A model generated the notes under the pieces. It was not told where the DNA came from and did not search any database. It saw only the letters and a program-made list of their open reading frames with translations. This document shows, in pieces, positions 27,231 to 36,799 of a stretch of DNA of 64,000 nt. The first letter of the stretch is position 1. The number at the start of each line of letters is the position of its first letter. Location: positions 124,001 to 188,000 of the forward strand of contig NZ_BFFO01000001.1 of NCBI RefSeq assembly GCF_003116835.1. Direction: 5' to 3'. A program made the position numbers and the translations under genes. The DNA is from Lactococcus termiticola (GTDB lineage: Bacteria; Bacillota; Bacilli; Lactobacillales; Streptococcaceae).

Positions 27231-29607
27231 ATTTTCCTATAATTTTAGACCAGGCATTCGCATAGTCAGCGTCTGTTCCGCCAATTCCGAATTGGTACTG
27301 GGTGGTCGGAGCTCCGTCCTTGGCCCAGAAGCTGGTTGTGGTCGCTCCTGAAACCGTGACGTTCTTGAGCTTACCGCCTGTGACCGTGCCCGGCTTTTCT
27401 CCAGTCGAGCTGAGGACGGTTGACTTGATGACATTGTCGTCCTTGGCTGGGTCAGGGAATTTCTGGCCAGGGCCAAAGACATTGGGGTCTGCTGCATTGA
27501 TGGCATTGACCAGGTAAGACATATAGGTCCCGTTGTTGACAGCTCCTGTCTTTTCCCCCATCGAAGAGTTGTCGTCGTGGCCAATCCAGCCACCGAGCGA
27601 GACAGTCGGCGTCGACAGCATAAGCCAGCCATCGACATAGTCATTAGTCGTCCCTGTCTTACCGGTAAAGTCTACCGAGCTGGCAAGACCTGGATTGATG
27701 CCCTGTAAATCCTGCAGGAAGTTGGTCGTCCGCTGGGCAGGGTTATAGGTCAGAACGCCTCGCAACATGTTTTCCATGATGGTCGAAGTCGCTTCAGAAT
27801 AGACCTGGACGGGATTGTTCTGGTGCTTGTAGATGACCTTGCCAGTGTCGTCCTTGATTTCTTGGACGGTATAATATTTGTTGTAAACTCCTCCATTGGC
27901 CAAAGTAGCATAGCCATTGGTGTGCTGAACCACGGTCGGGTCAATCCCACCGCCAAGTGGCAGAGACTCGACAGAGTAGTCCTTAATCTGGTAGCCCATC
28001 TTTTCCATATATTGCTGGGCTCCGCCGTTGTTTTGGACAGCCTTATAAGTCCAGTAGGCTGGAATATTCCATGAGACACCCAGGGCTTCAGCAAAGCTGA
28101 CCATGGCCGTCCCCTTGTCGCCGACGTGGAGAATCGGTGTCCCGTCTGAATAGCTGGTCGGGTAGTTGGAGAGCTGGCTGGCTGAGCCCATCAGTCCCAT
28201 GTCAACGGCTGGTCCATAGGCAATGATTGGCTTGGTTGATGAACCCGGGCTCCGCTCTGTGTCAAAGGCGTGGTTGACCTGACTGCTGTTGTAGTCAAGA
28301 CCACCGACAAAGCCAAGGACAGCACCGGTCTTATTGTCCATGAGGACGTTCCCTGGCTGGACGACACCGGTCCCGTCTTGGAGGATGCTCCCATATTGAG
28401 CCACGGCATTTTGCATGGCTTCATAAATGCCTTGATTGATGGTAGAAGTAATCGTGTAGCCACCGGTCTGGATGCTCTGCTCGGCCAGGTTTTGATAGTA
28501 CTGCTTGGTCGCATCGTTGCCGAGAGCCGTATCTGAGACCTTATCCCGCTGAATCAGGTAGTTGTAGACATCCTGGACTGCCTCATTGTAGACGACATTG
28601 TAGAGGTAGTCGTGGGAGCTGGTCGCATTGGCTGCCGGCGGAAGAAATTCCTTGGTCAGGTCGACCTTGAGGTATTCCTGATAATCTTTTTCGCTGATAA
28701 AGCCTGAGCGGTACATGTTGTAGAGGACATTTTTTTGCCGGTCAAGGCCGACAGCCATGTTTTCAGGCGACTTGAACTGGCCGTTGGCACTGTATGGTGA
28801 GTAGACAATCGGGCTCTGAGGGAGGCCTGCGATAAAGGCGGCTTCAGGCACCGTCAGGTCTTTGGCTGATTTTCCAAAGATACCTTGGGCGGCCTCTTCG
28901 ACACCGGCGATGTTTTGACCCTTATTATTCCGACCAAAAGGCGAGACATTGAGGTAGTCGGTCAGAATCTGGTCCTTGCTCAGATACTTGGTCAACTGCC
29001 GGGCGTAGACAATCTCGCTGGCCTTCCGCTGAAAGGTCACAGAGTCGCCTAGCACCTGCTGTTTGATGAGCTGTTGGGTAATGGTCGAGCCACCAGAGCT
29101 CGCCCCTGAGCCAATCGAGCCTATAATCCCACGAATAACGGCCTTTGGCACCACGCCGTCATTGGTCTTGAAGGTCTCGTCTTCGGTCGCTACCAGTGCA
29201 TTTTTTACATTGACAGAAATATTACTGCTGTCGGCCTTGACCCGGACCAAATCAGAAGAAATGTCTGAAATCGGCTGGCCATTGCTGTAAAACATGCTGG
29301 AAACACCGTGGATATTGTCAATTTTTGAGAGGAGCTCTTCTTTCGACTCGACCTTGGTATTTTCGACTAGGCGGGCAAAATAGCCGATGCCTGCCGTCAC
29401 ACCAAAGACAGCGAAGCCAAGGAAAATCAGGCCTACAATGACGGAGACCCCACGAAAAACCGTAAAGGTCGTCTTTGCGACAGGGACCTTTTCTTCATTA
29501 GCATAGGCCTCTTCCTTCTTGGCCCGTCTTTGGCTTGCAGAGCGTCTGGCCTCCAGCTTTTCCTGGAGCTTTGCCTTAGCTTCTTCTTTTCTTGGATCGT
29601 TTTCCAT
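27229..29607 (-). CDS. pbp1b: Class A penicillin-binding protein (PBP1b-like)
   Basis: A 792-residue bifunctional peptidoglycan synthase. Cytoplasmic charged N-terminus, one TM (about 50-75), a GT51 glycosyltransferase with ATEDETF and GGSTITQQLIKQ, then a transpeptidase with SSTK (active-site serine, in SPGSSTKP), SWN and KTGTTND. In the first GT motif an Asn stands where His is common (FKTNDG). It is divergent from tyrS, the arrangement known for streptococcal pbp1b. I start at ATG 29607 (MENDPRKEE), 6 nt after TGC-TATAAT; 28 upstream codons that stay open are not supported. Confidence 0.92.
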   Translation of the reverse strand: MENDPRKEEAKAKLQEKLEARRSASQRRAKKEEAYANEEKVPVAKTTFTVFRGVSVIVGLIFLGFAVFGVTAGIGYFARLVENTKVESKEELLSKIDNIHGVSSMFYSNGQPISDISSDLVRVKADSSNISVNVKNALVATEDETFKTNDGVVPKAVIRGIIGSIGSGASSGGSTITQQLIKQQVLGDSVTFQRKASEIVYARQLTKYLSKDQILTDYLNVSPFGRNNKGQNIAGVEEAAQGIFGKSAKDLTVPEAAFIAGLPQSPIVYSPYSANGQFKSPENMAVGLDRQKNVLYNMYRSGFISEKDYQEYLKVDLTKEFLPPAANATSSHDYLYNVVYNEAVQDVYNYLIQRDKVSDTALGNDATKQYYQNLAEQSIQTGGYTITSTINQGIYEAMQNAVAQYGSILQDGTGVVQPGNVLMDNKTGAVLGFVGGLDYNSSQVNHAFDTERSPGSSTKPIIAYGPAVDMGLMGSASQLSNYPTSYSDGTPILHVGDKGTAMVSFAEALGVSWNIPAYWTYKAVQNNGGAQQYMEKMGYQIKDYSVESLPLGGGIDPTVVQHTNGYATLANGGVYNKYYTVQEIKDDTGKVIYKHQNNPVQVYSEATSTIMENMLRGVLTYNPAQRTTNFLQDLQGINPGLASSVDFTGKTGTTNDYVDGWLMLSTPTVSLGGWIGHDDNSSMGEKTGAVNNGTYMSYLVNAINAADPNVFGPGQKFPDPAKDDNVIKSTVLSSTGEKPGTVTGGKLKNVTVSGATTTSFWAKDGAPTTQYQFGIGGTDADYANAWSKIIGK

Positions 29608-29613
29608 GCTTAC

Positions 29614-29619
29614 ATTATA
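29614..29619 (-). promoter_or_regulatory. pbp1b -10 box, leaderless type
   Basis: TGC-TATAAT, then GTAAGC, then ATG on the minus strand. Confidence 0.6.
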
Positions 29620-29837
29620 GCATAGACTGCAAGCCGGAAAAACTCTAAAGCCAAATTTAAGCTTCCTTTTGATGAATGAACTGGGAAGCAAGCATTTTCA
29701 AGTGCAGAATCCTACTGTTGATTTCTTGATTTTTACCAATGCAGACAAATAAATCCAAAAGAGAGCTCTCGCTTCTCTTTTTTTACCCTCCAAACAAGTC
29801 ATACCACTCGCATTTCCCAGACAATAACAATTTTTGA

Positions 29838-29843
29838 TATAAT
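29838..29843 (+). promoter_or_regulatory. tyrS promoter (-10)
   Basis: TGA-TATAAT, giving a short leader of about 40 nt with AAAGGAAAGG before the ATG. No T-box. Confidence 0.6.
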
Positions 29844-29891
29844 AAGGAATACTGCCAATTTTGGCCAAATCTAAAGGAAAGGATTTTTCAG

Positions 29892-31151
29892 ATGAACATT
29901 TTTGACGAACTCAAAGCCCGTGGCCTGATTTTTCAGACCACTGATGAAGAGGCCCTCCGCAAGGCCTTGACGGAGGAGCAAGTCAGCTATTATGTGGGCT
30001 ATGACCCAACGGCTGACAGCCTCCACCTGGGCAACCTGGTCCTGATTTTGACCATGCGACGGCTCCAGCTGGCCGGACACAAGCCTTACGCCCTGGTCGG
30101 CGGGGCGACTGGCCTGATCGGCGACCCTTCATTCAAGGATGACGAGCGTTCATTGCAGACCAAGGACACGGTCCTGGAATGGTCTGGAAAAATCCGTAAA
30201 CAGCTCGAGCGTTTTCTTGATTTTGAAAATGGCGACAACAAGGCTGAAATGACCAACAACTACAACTGGTTTGAAGACCTGAGCTTCATCGACTTCCTCC
30301 GGGATGTCGGCAAATACTTTACCATCAACTATATGATGAGCAAGGAATCTGTCAAACGCCGGATTGAGACTGGGATTTCATATACCGAGTTTGCCTACCA
30401 AATCATGCAGGGCTATGATTTTTATGAGCTGAACAAACGCCACGGCGTAAGCCTACAGCTGGGTGGCTCTGACCAATGGGGCAATATGACAGCCGGGACC
30501 GAGCTCCTCCGTCGCAAGGCCGAGACGACTGGCCACGTCATTACGCTTCCACTGATTACTGACAGCACCGGTAAAAAATTCGGAAAATCTGAGGGAAATG
30601 CCATCTGGCTGGATGCTGACAAGACCTCGCCTTATGAAATGTATCAATTTTGGCTGAACGTCGACGACGAAGATGCTGTGAAGATGCTGAAAATCTTTAC
30701 TTTCTTGAGCCTTGACGAGATTGCTAAAATCGAAGCAGAATTTAATGAAGCCCGCCATGAACGCCTGGCCCAGAAGGTCCTGGCTAAGGAAGTAGTGACG
30801 CTAGTCCACGGCGAAGAAGCCTTTGAAAATGCAGTGAAGGTCTCTAGCATCCTCTTTGGCGGTGGTTCTCTGAAAGAACTTGACGCCAAGTCCATCCAGA
30901 CGGGGATGAAGGACGTCCCTCGCTATGATGTCAAGGCTGACGATGACATGAAGCTCATCGAGCTCTTGATTACAGCCGGCATCGAGCAGTCCAAACGCCA
31001 GGCCAGAGAAGACATCACAAACGGTGCCATCTACATCAACGGCGAGCGGGTCCAGGATTTGGAATATGCTTTGAGCGACAGCGACAAGATTGACAGCCAA
31101 CTGACTGTCATCCGCCGTGGGAAGAAGAAGAATTTTATTTTGAACTATTAG
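29892..31151 (+). CDS. tyrS: Tyrosyl-tRNA synthetase
   Basis: A 419-residue class I synthetase charging tRNA-Tyr. HIGH-type motif as HLGN (in DSLHLGNLV), the tyrosine-specific [18 protein letters not shown] and KMSKS-type KFGKS. The C-terminal S4-like RNA-binding domain (about 350-419) is present. Length is typical. It is divergent from pbp1b. Unlike many Firmicute tyrS genes it lacks a T-box leader: the distance from -10 to ATG is short and no TGGNACCGCG motif is seen. Confidence 0.97.
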   Translation: MNIFDELKARGLIFQTTDEEALRKALTEEQVSYYVGYDPTADSLHLGNLVLILTMRRLQLAGHKPYALVGGATGLIGDPSFKDDERSLQTKDTVLEWSGKIRKQLERFLDFENGDNKAEMTNNYNWFEDLSFIDFLRDVGKYFTINYMMSKESVKRRIETGISYTEFAYQIMQGYDFYELNKRHGVSLQLGGSDQWGNMTAGTELLRRKAETTGHVITLPLITDSTGKKFGKSEGNAIWLDADKTSPYEMYQFWLNVDDEDAVKMLKIFTFLSLDEIAKIEAEFNEARHERLAQKVLAKEVVTLVHGEEAFENAVKVSSILFGGGSLKELDAKSIQTGMKDVPRYDVKADDDMKLIELLITAGIEQSKRQAREDITNGAIYINGERVQDLEYALSDSDKIDSQLTVIRRGKKKNFILNY

Positions 31152-31180
31152 AAAACTCGGGCTTTGGCCTGAGTTTTTTT
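31152..31180 (+). terminator. tyrS terminator
   Basis: AAACTCGGGC-TTTG-GCCTGAGTTTTTTT, stem with one bulge and a T run. Confidence 0.8.
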
Positions 31181-31205
31181 GTGCTGGGTTTTTTGTGCTG
31201 GGTTT

Positions 31206-31340
31206 GCCGTTTCGCTGCAGGCTAAGGCCCCTTTTACTATGGGCCGCAAGCGAAGGGCTTTGCCCTTCCATTGCTAGATTTGGAGCCTTACGGTCTCCAA
31301 ATCTACCTTTTTCATAGTAAAAGGGGCCTTAGCCTTTCGC
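31206..31340 (+). repeat. Structured intergenic repeat, copy 4 (complete, best folded)
   Basis: Outer arms 31221-31241 and 31313-31333 are perfectly complementary over 21 bp. Hairpin A: GAAGGGC-TTT-GCCCTTC (31252-31268). Hairpin B: perfect 10-bp arms 31276-31285 and 31295-31304 closing GAGCC-TTAC-GGTCTC. Left flank GCCGTTTCG matches the terminal motif. Between convergent tyrS and the EamA gene. Confidence 0.9.
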
Positions 31341-31355
31341 TACACTGTTGATTTT

Positions 31356-32264
31356 CTAGGCTCTGGGCTTTGTTTTCTTGTTGACCAGAATTAGAGAAAT
31401 AATGACGAGGATGCCTCCTACTACAAGGCTTAGACTAAATTTCTCTTTCAAGCCAATGATTGAAAAGAGAGTAGAAAATAAGGGAACTAAGAACAAAAAG
31501 GAACTTGCCAGACTCGCCTCCCGCTTTTGAAGGCTGGAAAACCAGAGGCCAAACGATCCGACAGATGCTGGAATAACGAGCCAGACAAACCAGAGCCAAC
31601 CCCAATTTGATAAGCTCACCATATTGTAATTTTCTTTGAAGGCAAGGGCAAAGATGAACATGAAAAGGCCTCCAATGAAAAGTTGCCAACCAGTAAAAAT
31701 GAAGGGCCCCTTATCAAATGGGACTTTCTTTGTGATGACGGTGTTAACTGCCCAGCAGATAGCTCCAAAAAGAGCGACGAGGGCTGACAGACCAAAGGCA
31801 GACTTATCAAAGCCCAAGCAAACGACCACGCCCAGAAAGCCACAAATCAAGGCAATGATTTTCCAGAGATTTAATCTGTCCTTGAGGAGAAAATGAGCTA
31901 ACAAAGCCAACCAGAGAGGATTGGTAAAGAGGATGATAGAGCTCATTGAGCCGGACAGGCCCATAGCTAAGGCAAGATTAAGTAGCCCCATGGTCCCCGT
32001 GGTTTGCAGGAGGCCAATGACGAGCACCAGAATCCAACCTTGCAACTTCTTGCCCTGACTGGTCGGTAGCACAGCTTGATATCCCTTGGTCAAAAAAACC
32101 CAGACCAGCATGATTAAACCAGCCAAGACAAAGCGGTAGCCTCCCAATAAAAAGGGCGGGACATGCTCAATCGAAATCAAGTATTTCCCTGTAGGAAAGC
32201 TCGAGCCCATAAATATGGTCGTGAGGATGATACTGATTAAAAATCCGTCTTTTTTCTTTGCCAT
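31356..32264 (-). CDS. EamA/DMT family transporter
   Basis: A 302-residue protein with ten predicted membrane segments arranged as two EamA repeats (about 5-140 and 155-295), typical of drug/metabolite transporters such as RhaT or YdcZ-like exporters. Substrate unknown. GGGAG stands 7-8 nt before the ATG. It is divergent from an Rrf2 regulator with an inverted repeat between them, so it may be that regulator's target. Confidence 0.85.
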   Translation of the reverse strand: MAKKKDGFLISIILTTIFMGSSFPTGKYLISIEHVPPFLLGGYRFVLAGLIMLVWVFLTKGYQAVLPTSQGKKLQGWILVLVIGLLQTTGTMGLLNLALAMGLSGSMSSIILFTNPLWLALLAHFLLKDRLNLWKIIALICGFLGVVVCLGFDKSAFGLSALVALFGAICWAVNTVITKKVPFDKGPFIFTGWQLFIGGLFMFIFALAFKENYNMVSLSNWGWLWFVWLVIPASVGSFGLWFSSLQKREASLASSFLFLVPLFSTLFSIIGLKEKFSLSLVVGGILVIISLILVNKKTKPRA

Positions 32265-32319
32265 TGCGAAATTCTCCCTCTTGATTTATAATTAAGTAAA
32301 ATAGATAAAAGCTATAATT

Positions 32320-32336
32320 TAGATACTTTATATCTA
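32320..32336. promoter_or_regulatory. Inverted repeat between EamA and Rrf2 genes (putative operator)
   Basis: TAGATA-CTTTA-TATCTA, perfect 6-bp arms, in the 110-bp divergent region; overlaps the likely -10 area of both genes. Confidence 0.5.
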
Positions 32337-32374
32337 TAATAAAGATTATAACCCTCTAAAAAGGAACTGTCAAT

Positions 32375-32848
32375 ATGAAATTATCTTCTGGCTGGGAGCA
32401 GGCCGTCTACGTCCTCCTTATCCTGGGGCGCCTCCCCGAGCAATCTGTCATCAAGAGCAATAGCCTGGCCGAAAGGCTCAGCGTCTCGCCAAGCTATCTA
32501 TCAAAAATCATGAAAAGCCTCGTCAATGAAGGACTTGTCAAATCAAGCCTGGGCAAAAAGGGTGGTTTCACTCTCGCCAAGCCCTTAAGCGACATCAGCT
32601 TCTATGACGTCTTTCTTGCCATCGAAGGCCGGGGAAAGATTTTTGCCAGCCAGCAACTCCTGATTAACTTTCTAGGCACCGAAGGCAACAAGGCCAAAAA
32701 ATGCTCTGTCACAGAGGCTTTAGATAATATCGAAAGCACGCTCGTGACCACACTTTCTGCTGTCCATCTGGACAAGGTCGCCCAACAGACCTCCGAAAAC
32801 TACAGCCTCAAAGACCTTGACCATTGGATTCAGGAGCATCTGAGTTAA
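32375..32848 (+). CDS. Rrf2 family transcription regulator
   Basis: A 157-residue Rrf2/YwnA-like repressor with an N-terminal winged helix (SNSLAERLSVSPSYLSKIMKSL, about 28-50) and KKGGFTLAK wing. It has a single cysteine (in KKCSV), not the three of IscR/NsrR, so it does not look like an iron-sulfur sensor. It is divergent from the EamA transporter with a shared inverted repeat. Ribosome binding site AAAGGAA. Confidence 0.85.
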   Translation: MKLSSGWEQAVYVLLILGRLPEQSVIKSNSLAERLSVSPSYLSKIMKSLVNEGLVKSSLGKKGGFTLAKPLSDISFYDVFLAIEGRGKIFASQQLLINFLGTEGNKAKKCSVTEALDNIESTLVTTLSAVHLDKVAQQTSENYSLKDLDHWIQEHLS

Positions 32849-32918
32849 AGGAAGACAGAAATGCTCTAAAAAACCTGTCTTTCCGCTCATTTATTAACGG
32901 ATTAAAGCTAAATTATGC

Positions 32919-32924
32919 TATAAT
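32919..32924 (+). promoter_or_regulatory. Promoter (-10) of the coiled-coil gene
   Basis: TGC-TATAAT about 33 nt before the ATG. Confidence 0.5.
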
Positions 32925-32956
32925 CGACTTATCAAAAAACAAAACAGGTGAAAATC

Positions 32957-33424
32957 ATGCTTGATCAAAAATTCCAAGATAAACTCAATCAGCTCAAGGC
33001 CCGCTACTTAGAAAATGTCGGTGGCGAGAAAAATTTGACAGATAAAGAGGCGGCGGCAGAATACTACGCCAATCTTTCTGCTGACGAAAAAGAGCAAAAA
33101 TTGATCGATTTTTTGGACATCTACAAGCAAAAAGAGGCCATTGTCAAGGAAAACATCACTGCCCTCAAGGCTGAAGATGGAGATGCCAAGCGGATTGACC
33201 AGCTCGAGGAATTTCTCGATGGCATCCAGACCAAGATGATGCATGCTGAGCAAAAACTTGAAGTCTTGCACTCTGGCGACCCTGCCAACAAAGAAAAGCT
33301 CAAACGCCAGCTGGCTGCCCTTGAACTCAAACGCTGTAAGGCCTTGATTGCCCACAAGGACTGTGGCAAAATCGATGAGAAAATTTCTCAGACCAAGGCC
33401 CTCTTCAAAAAAGTATCCCACTAA
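32957..33424 (+). CDS. Uncharacterised coiled-coil protein
   Basis: I do not recognise a family. A 155-residue charged, helical protein (KQKEAIVKENITALKAEDGDAKRIDQLEE...) likely to form coiled coils (about 45-150), no membrane segment. Start at ATG 32957 with AGGTG 6 nt upstream; a GTG 9 nt earlier overlaps that site. It lies 24 nt before the antiporter gene on the same strand and probably shares its transcript. Confidence 0.65.
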   Translation: MLDQKFQDKLNQLKARYLENVGGEKNLTDKEAAAEYYANLSADEKEQKLIDFLDIYKQKEAIVKENITALKAEDGDAKRIDQLEEFLDGIQTKMMHAEQKLEVLHSGDPANKEKLKRQLAALELKRCKALIAHKDCGKIDEKISQTKALFKKVSH

Positions 33425-33448
33425 CTACATTCTTAGCAGGAGGTTTCA

Positions 33449-35509
33449 GTGCTACATACCATATTCTATGTCATCGTCTTTCTTATAGCACTCGTCGTTT
33501 CAAACGTTCTTAACAAAATCTTCCCAAAGCTGGCCCTGCCCTTGATTCAAGTTGTCATCGGTCTGGGACTTGGCTTCATGGGAGCTTCCAACGTCTTACA
33601 CATCGAGCCCGAGGTTTTCTTGGGCTTTATTATTGCCCCCCTTTTATTTCGGGAGTCTGAAGAAGCCGATGTCCAGCACATCTTCAAGCATACCCGCCTG
33701 GTCCTGCTCTTGATTTTGCCCCTGGTCTTTATCACGGCTCTGGGGCTCGGCTATCTGATGCAGCTCCTCTATGTCGGCCTGCCACTGGCCGCGGCCGTTG
33801 CCCTGGGGGCTGCCCTGGCTCCGACTGATGCGGTTGCCGTCAAGGCCCTAACCGAGCGATTCAGCTTTCCTAAGCGGGTCCTTTCTAGCCTCCAGGGCGA
33901 GGGCCTGCTCAACGATGCTTCAGGAATCATCACCTTCCAGATTGCTGTCCTTGCCATGACGACGGGGAAATTCTCGATTCCTCATGCCTCTTGGGAGCTC
34001 TTGATTTCAGCGGTCGGCGGGGCAGCGATTGGTTTTATCGTCGTCTCTGCCAAAAACATGATTCTCCGGGTCCTCGAGAACGTCGACGCCAGAGACGTGA
34101 CCGGTTATCTGATCATGGAATTTCTCCTGCCCTTGGCTGCCTTTTTGATCGCCAATATCTTTGATGTCTCAGGGATTTTAGCCGTCGTCGTTGCCGGTAT
34201 CCTGCAGGCCAACGGGATCAAGCGGACGACCTTGTTTGATGCGACCGTAACCCGGGTCAAGAACAACCTCTGGGACATGGTCAGCTTCATCCTTAATTCG
34301 ACCGTCTTTCTGTTTTTGGGAATTGAGCTCCATCAGCTGGTCCTACCGCTGATTCAGCACCCCCATTTCTCGAATGTCCTTCTGCTCGTCTGGGTGCTGG
34401 TCCTGACGGTCGCCCTCTTTCTCCTGCGCTTCCTTGTCCTCTGCTTCTACCATATCTTTGCGGCAAGACGGCACGGCGTGCAGTTTTCAAGCTTCTGGAC
34501 AGACATCCAGCTCTTGACCTTCTCCGGCTCAAAAGGAACCGTGTCGATTGCGACAATTCTCCTATTGCCAGCCGGCAATAGCTTGCAGAACAGCCTCTTA
34601 ATTTTCTTGGTTGCCTCAGTGACCGCCCTCTCCTTCTTGACCGGTTTGCTCGTCCTGCCTCGGATTGCTGCAAAAAAAGCCATCCAGGTGGATAATATGG
34701 CTAAGATTGCCATATTAACAGAGGTCGTCGAAAGCCTCCAAGAACAACGGCAAAAGGCTGAGAAGGTCTTTGGCTTTGACCTTGCCATCGATGCCTACCA
34801 GGACCGGATTCAACGCCTAATCATCGAGCAGGAGTCGGCCAATACCTCGGCCGACTTCAACGAGCTCCAGCTCCTGATTATCCAGGTCGAGACCGAGAGC
34901 CTGGAGACTGCCCTCAAGGAAGATGAAATTTCCCTTTATACCTATAGGACTTATCAACGCTATATTCACTCGCTCGAGCAGGCCATCTCCCACAACTTTG
35001 TCTCCAGCGTCCAGTACGCTTCAGCCTTGACCATGCGGGGCCTGCATTACCTGACCTCCAACCTCTTTCATAGCAATGGCCGGCGGAAACAGGCCCATCA
35101 GTCCGAGCATGACGAGACCCAGCAACAGATTACTGAGCTTTATTTGAGAAATACCGAGCTCATCCTCCAGGTCCTGGAAAATCTGGAGGCCGTCTACGAG
35201 CCCCAGCTCATCAACTACCTCCAGTCAGAACGCCTGCGGTCGACCGAGTTTGTCGCCTCCGGCACTTATATCAGCCGGATGGTCAATCGGGCCCAATCCA
35301 GCCACCTCGAAGAGATGATGATGGGCTACTACTTCGAGCGAAAGACCATCTTCGAGTACGAATCCAGCGGACAAATCAGCTCAGAGGTCGCAAGACAGCT
35401 CAGGCAGAATGTCAATACGCTCGAGGATTATTCGCTGGTCAGCGATGACCACAGCCTTTGGATGGATCTTTTTAATCGGAGACAGCGGAAGGTTGAGGAG
35501 CATCGCTAG
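33449..35509 (+). CDS. Na+/H+ antiporter, CPA1 family
   Basis: A 686-residue cation/proton antiporter. Twelve or so membrane segments (about 1-420) include APTDAVAVKAL and GEGLLNDASGI, the ion-binding motifs of NhaP/YjcE-type CPA1 exchangers, then a long cytoplasmic C-terminal domain (about 425-686) rich in charged helices. It extrudes sodium (or potassium) in exchange for protons. It starts with GTG, supported by AGGAGG 5 nt upstream. Followed by a clear terminator. Confidence 0.9.
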   Translation: MLHTIFYVIVFLIALVVSNVLNKIFPKLALPLIQVVIGLGLGFMGASNVLHIEPEVFLGFIIAPLLFRESEEADVQHIFKHTRLVLLLILPLVFITALGLGYLMQLLYVGLPLAAAVALGAALAPTDAVAVKALTERFSFPKRVLSSLQGEGLLNDASGIITFQIAVLAMTTGKFSIPHASWELLISAVGGAAIGFIVVSAKNMILRVLENVDARDVTGYLIMEFLLPLAAFLIANIFDVSGILAVVVAGILQANGIKRTTLFDATVTRVKNNLWDMVSFILNSTVFLFLGIELHQLVLPLIQHPHFSNVLLLVWVLVLTVALFLLRFLVLCFYHIFAARRHGVQFSSFWTDIQLLTFSGSKGTVSIATILLLPAGNSLQNSLLIFLVASVTALSFLTGLLVLPRIAAKKAIQVDNMAKIAILTEVVESLQEQRQKAEKVFGFDLAIDAYQDRIQRLIIEQESANTSADFNELQLLIIQVETESLETALKEDEISLYTYRTYQRYIHSLEQAISHNFVSSVQYASALTMRGLHYLTSNLFHSNGRRKQAHQSEHDETQQQITELYLRNTELILQVLENLEAVYEPQLINYLQSERLRSTEFVASGTYISRMVNRAQSSHLEEMMMGYYFERKTIFEYESSGQISSEVARQLRQNVNTLEDYSLVSDDHSLWMDLFNRRQRKVEEHR

Positions 35510-35516
35510 GATAGGA

Positions 35517-35546
35517 AAAGACTTCTTGTTTGGGAGTCTTTTTTAC
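35517..35546 (+). terminator. Antiporter terminator
   Basis: AAAAGACT...AGTCTTTTTT hairpin and T run. Confidence 0.75.
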
Positions 35547-35608
35547 TTTGATTTCTCCTCTCCAGCCCCCAAAACACCCTGATTGTTGAAAAGCCTTTCA
35601 AAATACGA

Positions 35609-35614
35609 TAAAAT
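35609..35614 (+). promoter_or_regulatory. yqgQ-glcK -10 box, leaderless type
   Basis: TAAAAT, then ATAGGA, then ATG. Confidence 0.5.
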
Positions 35615-35620
35615 ATAGGA

Positions 35621-35836
35621 ATGAAAAGCCTTTACGATGTTCAGGAATGGTTAAAAACTTTTGGCTATGTCAATTTAATGGCAGACCGTTTGGATGCCAT
35701 TTATTTTATGAAAGTGGAGCTCAGTCAGATGATTGAGCGGGGAATCCTTGAGAGGACCGACCAGGACTATATGACAGCCAGCCTGATTCTCCGTCGTGAA
35801 GAGCGGATTGAAACTGAAAAGAGGAATGAACTATGA
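35621..35836 (+). CDS. yqgQ: YqgQ family small protein (DUF910)
   Basis: A 71-residue protein starting MKSLYDVQEWLKTFG, the conserved start of YqgQ, a small helical protein of unknown role always found just upstream of glucokinase in Firmicutes. Its stop overlaps the glcK start by 4 nt (ATGA). The ATG lies 6 nt from TAAAAT, so the operon mRNA may be leaderless. Confidence 0.85.
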   Translation: MKSLYDVQEWLKTFGYVNLMADRLDAIYFMKVELSQMIERGILERTDQDYMTASLILRREERIETEKRNEL

Positions 35837-36798
35837 AAAAATTAATCGGTATTGACCTGGGCGGAACCTCCATCAAGTTTGGTATCCTGACCATGGCAGG
35901 CGAGGTCCAAGACAAATGGGCCATCCCGACCAATATCCTAGAAGACGGCAAGCATATCGTCCCTGACATCATTGCTTCCATCAACCACCGCCTCGACCTC
36001 TACAAGCTCGACAAATCTGACTTTGCTGGCATCGGCATGGGGACACCTGGTACGGTCGACATCGAAGCCGGCACCGTCCGCGGGGCCTATAACCTCAACT
36101 GGGCCGAGACCCAAGAAGTCGGCAAGGCCATCTCTGACGGCGTAGGCCTGCCTTTTATCCTCGACAATGATGCCAACGTCGCAGCCCTTGGTGAACGCTG
36201 GATGGGGGCTGGCGAAAACAATCCTGACGTGGTCTTTGTGACCCTGGGGACTGGTGTCGGAGGCGGTATCATCGCCAACGGTGAGCTGGTCCACGGTGTC
36301 GGCGCCGCCGGCGAGATCGGCCACATCAATGTTGAGCCAACCGACGGCTTTGAGTGTACCTGCGGCAATCACGGCTGTCTTGAAACCGTGACTTCTGCGA
36401 CTGGTATTGTCCGCCTGGCCTACAAGTTTGCTGAAAGCTATGAGGGCGACTCTCATATCAAGGCCAGCATTGACAACGGCGAAGCGGTCACTTCAAAAGA
36501 CATCTTTGAGGCCGCTGAGGCAGGCGACGCCTTTAGCCTGGCGATTGTCGATAAATTCGCCTATTATTTGGGCTTTGCGGCAGCCAACATTGGCTCTACG
36601 CTCAACCCTGATTCGATTGTCATTGGTGGCGGTGTTTCCGCTGCTGGAGAATTTCTCCGTAGTCGGGTCGAAGCCAGCTTTAAGAAATACGCCTTTCCGA
36701 CCGTCCGCAATACCACTAAAATCAAACTTGCAGAACTCGGCAATGACGCCGGCATCATCGGTGCTGCCAGCCTTGCTCTGAAGTTCAAGGGAGAATAA
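35833..36798 (+). CDS. glcK: Glucokinase, ROK family
   Basis: A 321-residue ATP-dependent glucokinase. ROK features: N-terminal DLGGTSIKFG phosphate loop, DNDANVAALGE with the catalytic Asp, and the zinc-binding CTCGNHGCLE. It phosphorylates free glucose, for example that released by TreC from trehalose-6-phosphate, so it fits the trehalose genes elsewhere in the window. Middle gene of yqgQ-glcK-rhodanese. Confidence 0.95.
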   Translation: MKKLIGIDLGGTSIKFGILTMAGEVQDKWAIPTNILEDGKHIVPDIIASINHRLDLYKLDKSDFAGIGMGTPGTVDIEAGTVRGAYNLNWAETQEVGKAISDGVGLPFILDNDANVAALGERWMGAGENNPDVVFVTLGTGVGGGIIANGELVHGVGAAGEIGHINVEPTDGFECTCGNHGCLETVTSATGIVRLAYKFAESYEGDSHIKASIDNGEAVTSKDIFEAAEAGDAFSLAIVDKFAYYLGFAAANIGSTLNPDSIVIGGGVSAAGEFLRSRVEASFKKYAFPTVRNTTKIKLAELGNDAGIIGAASLALKFKGE

Positions 36799-36799
36799 C

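Noticed and set aside
29640-29890. T-box leader of tyrS
   Set aside because: A terminator-like hairpin (AAGAGA...TCTCTTTTTTT near 29757) exists, but the T-box sequence and specifier stem are missing and a separate promoter lies downstream of it.
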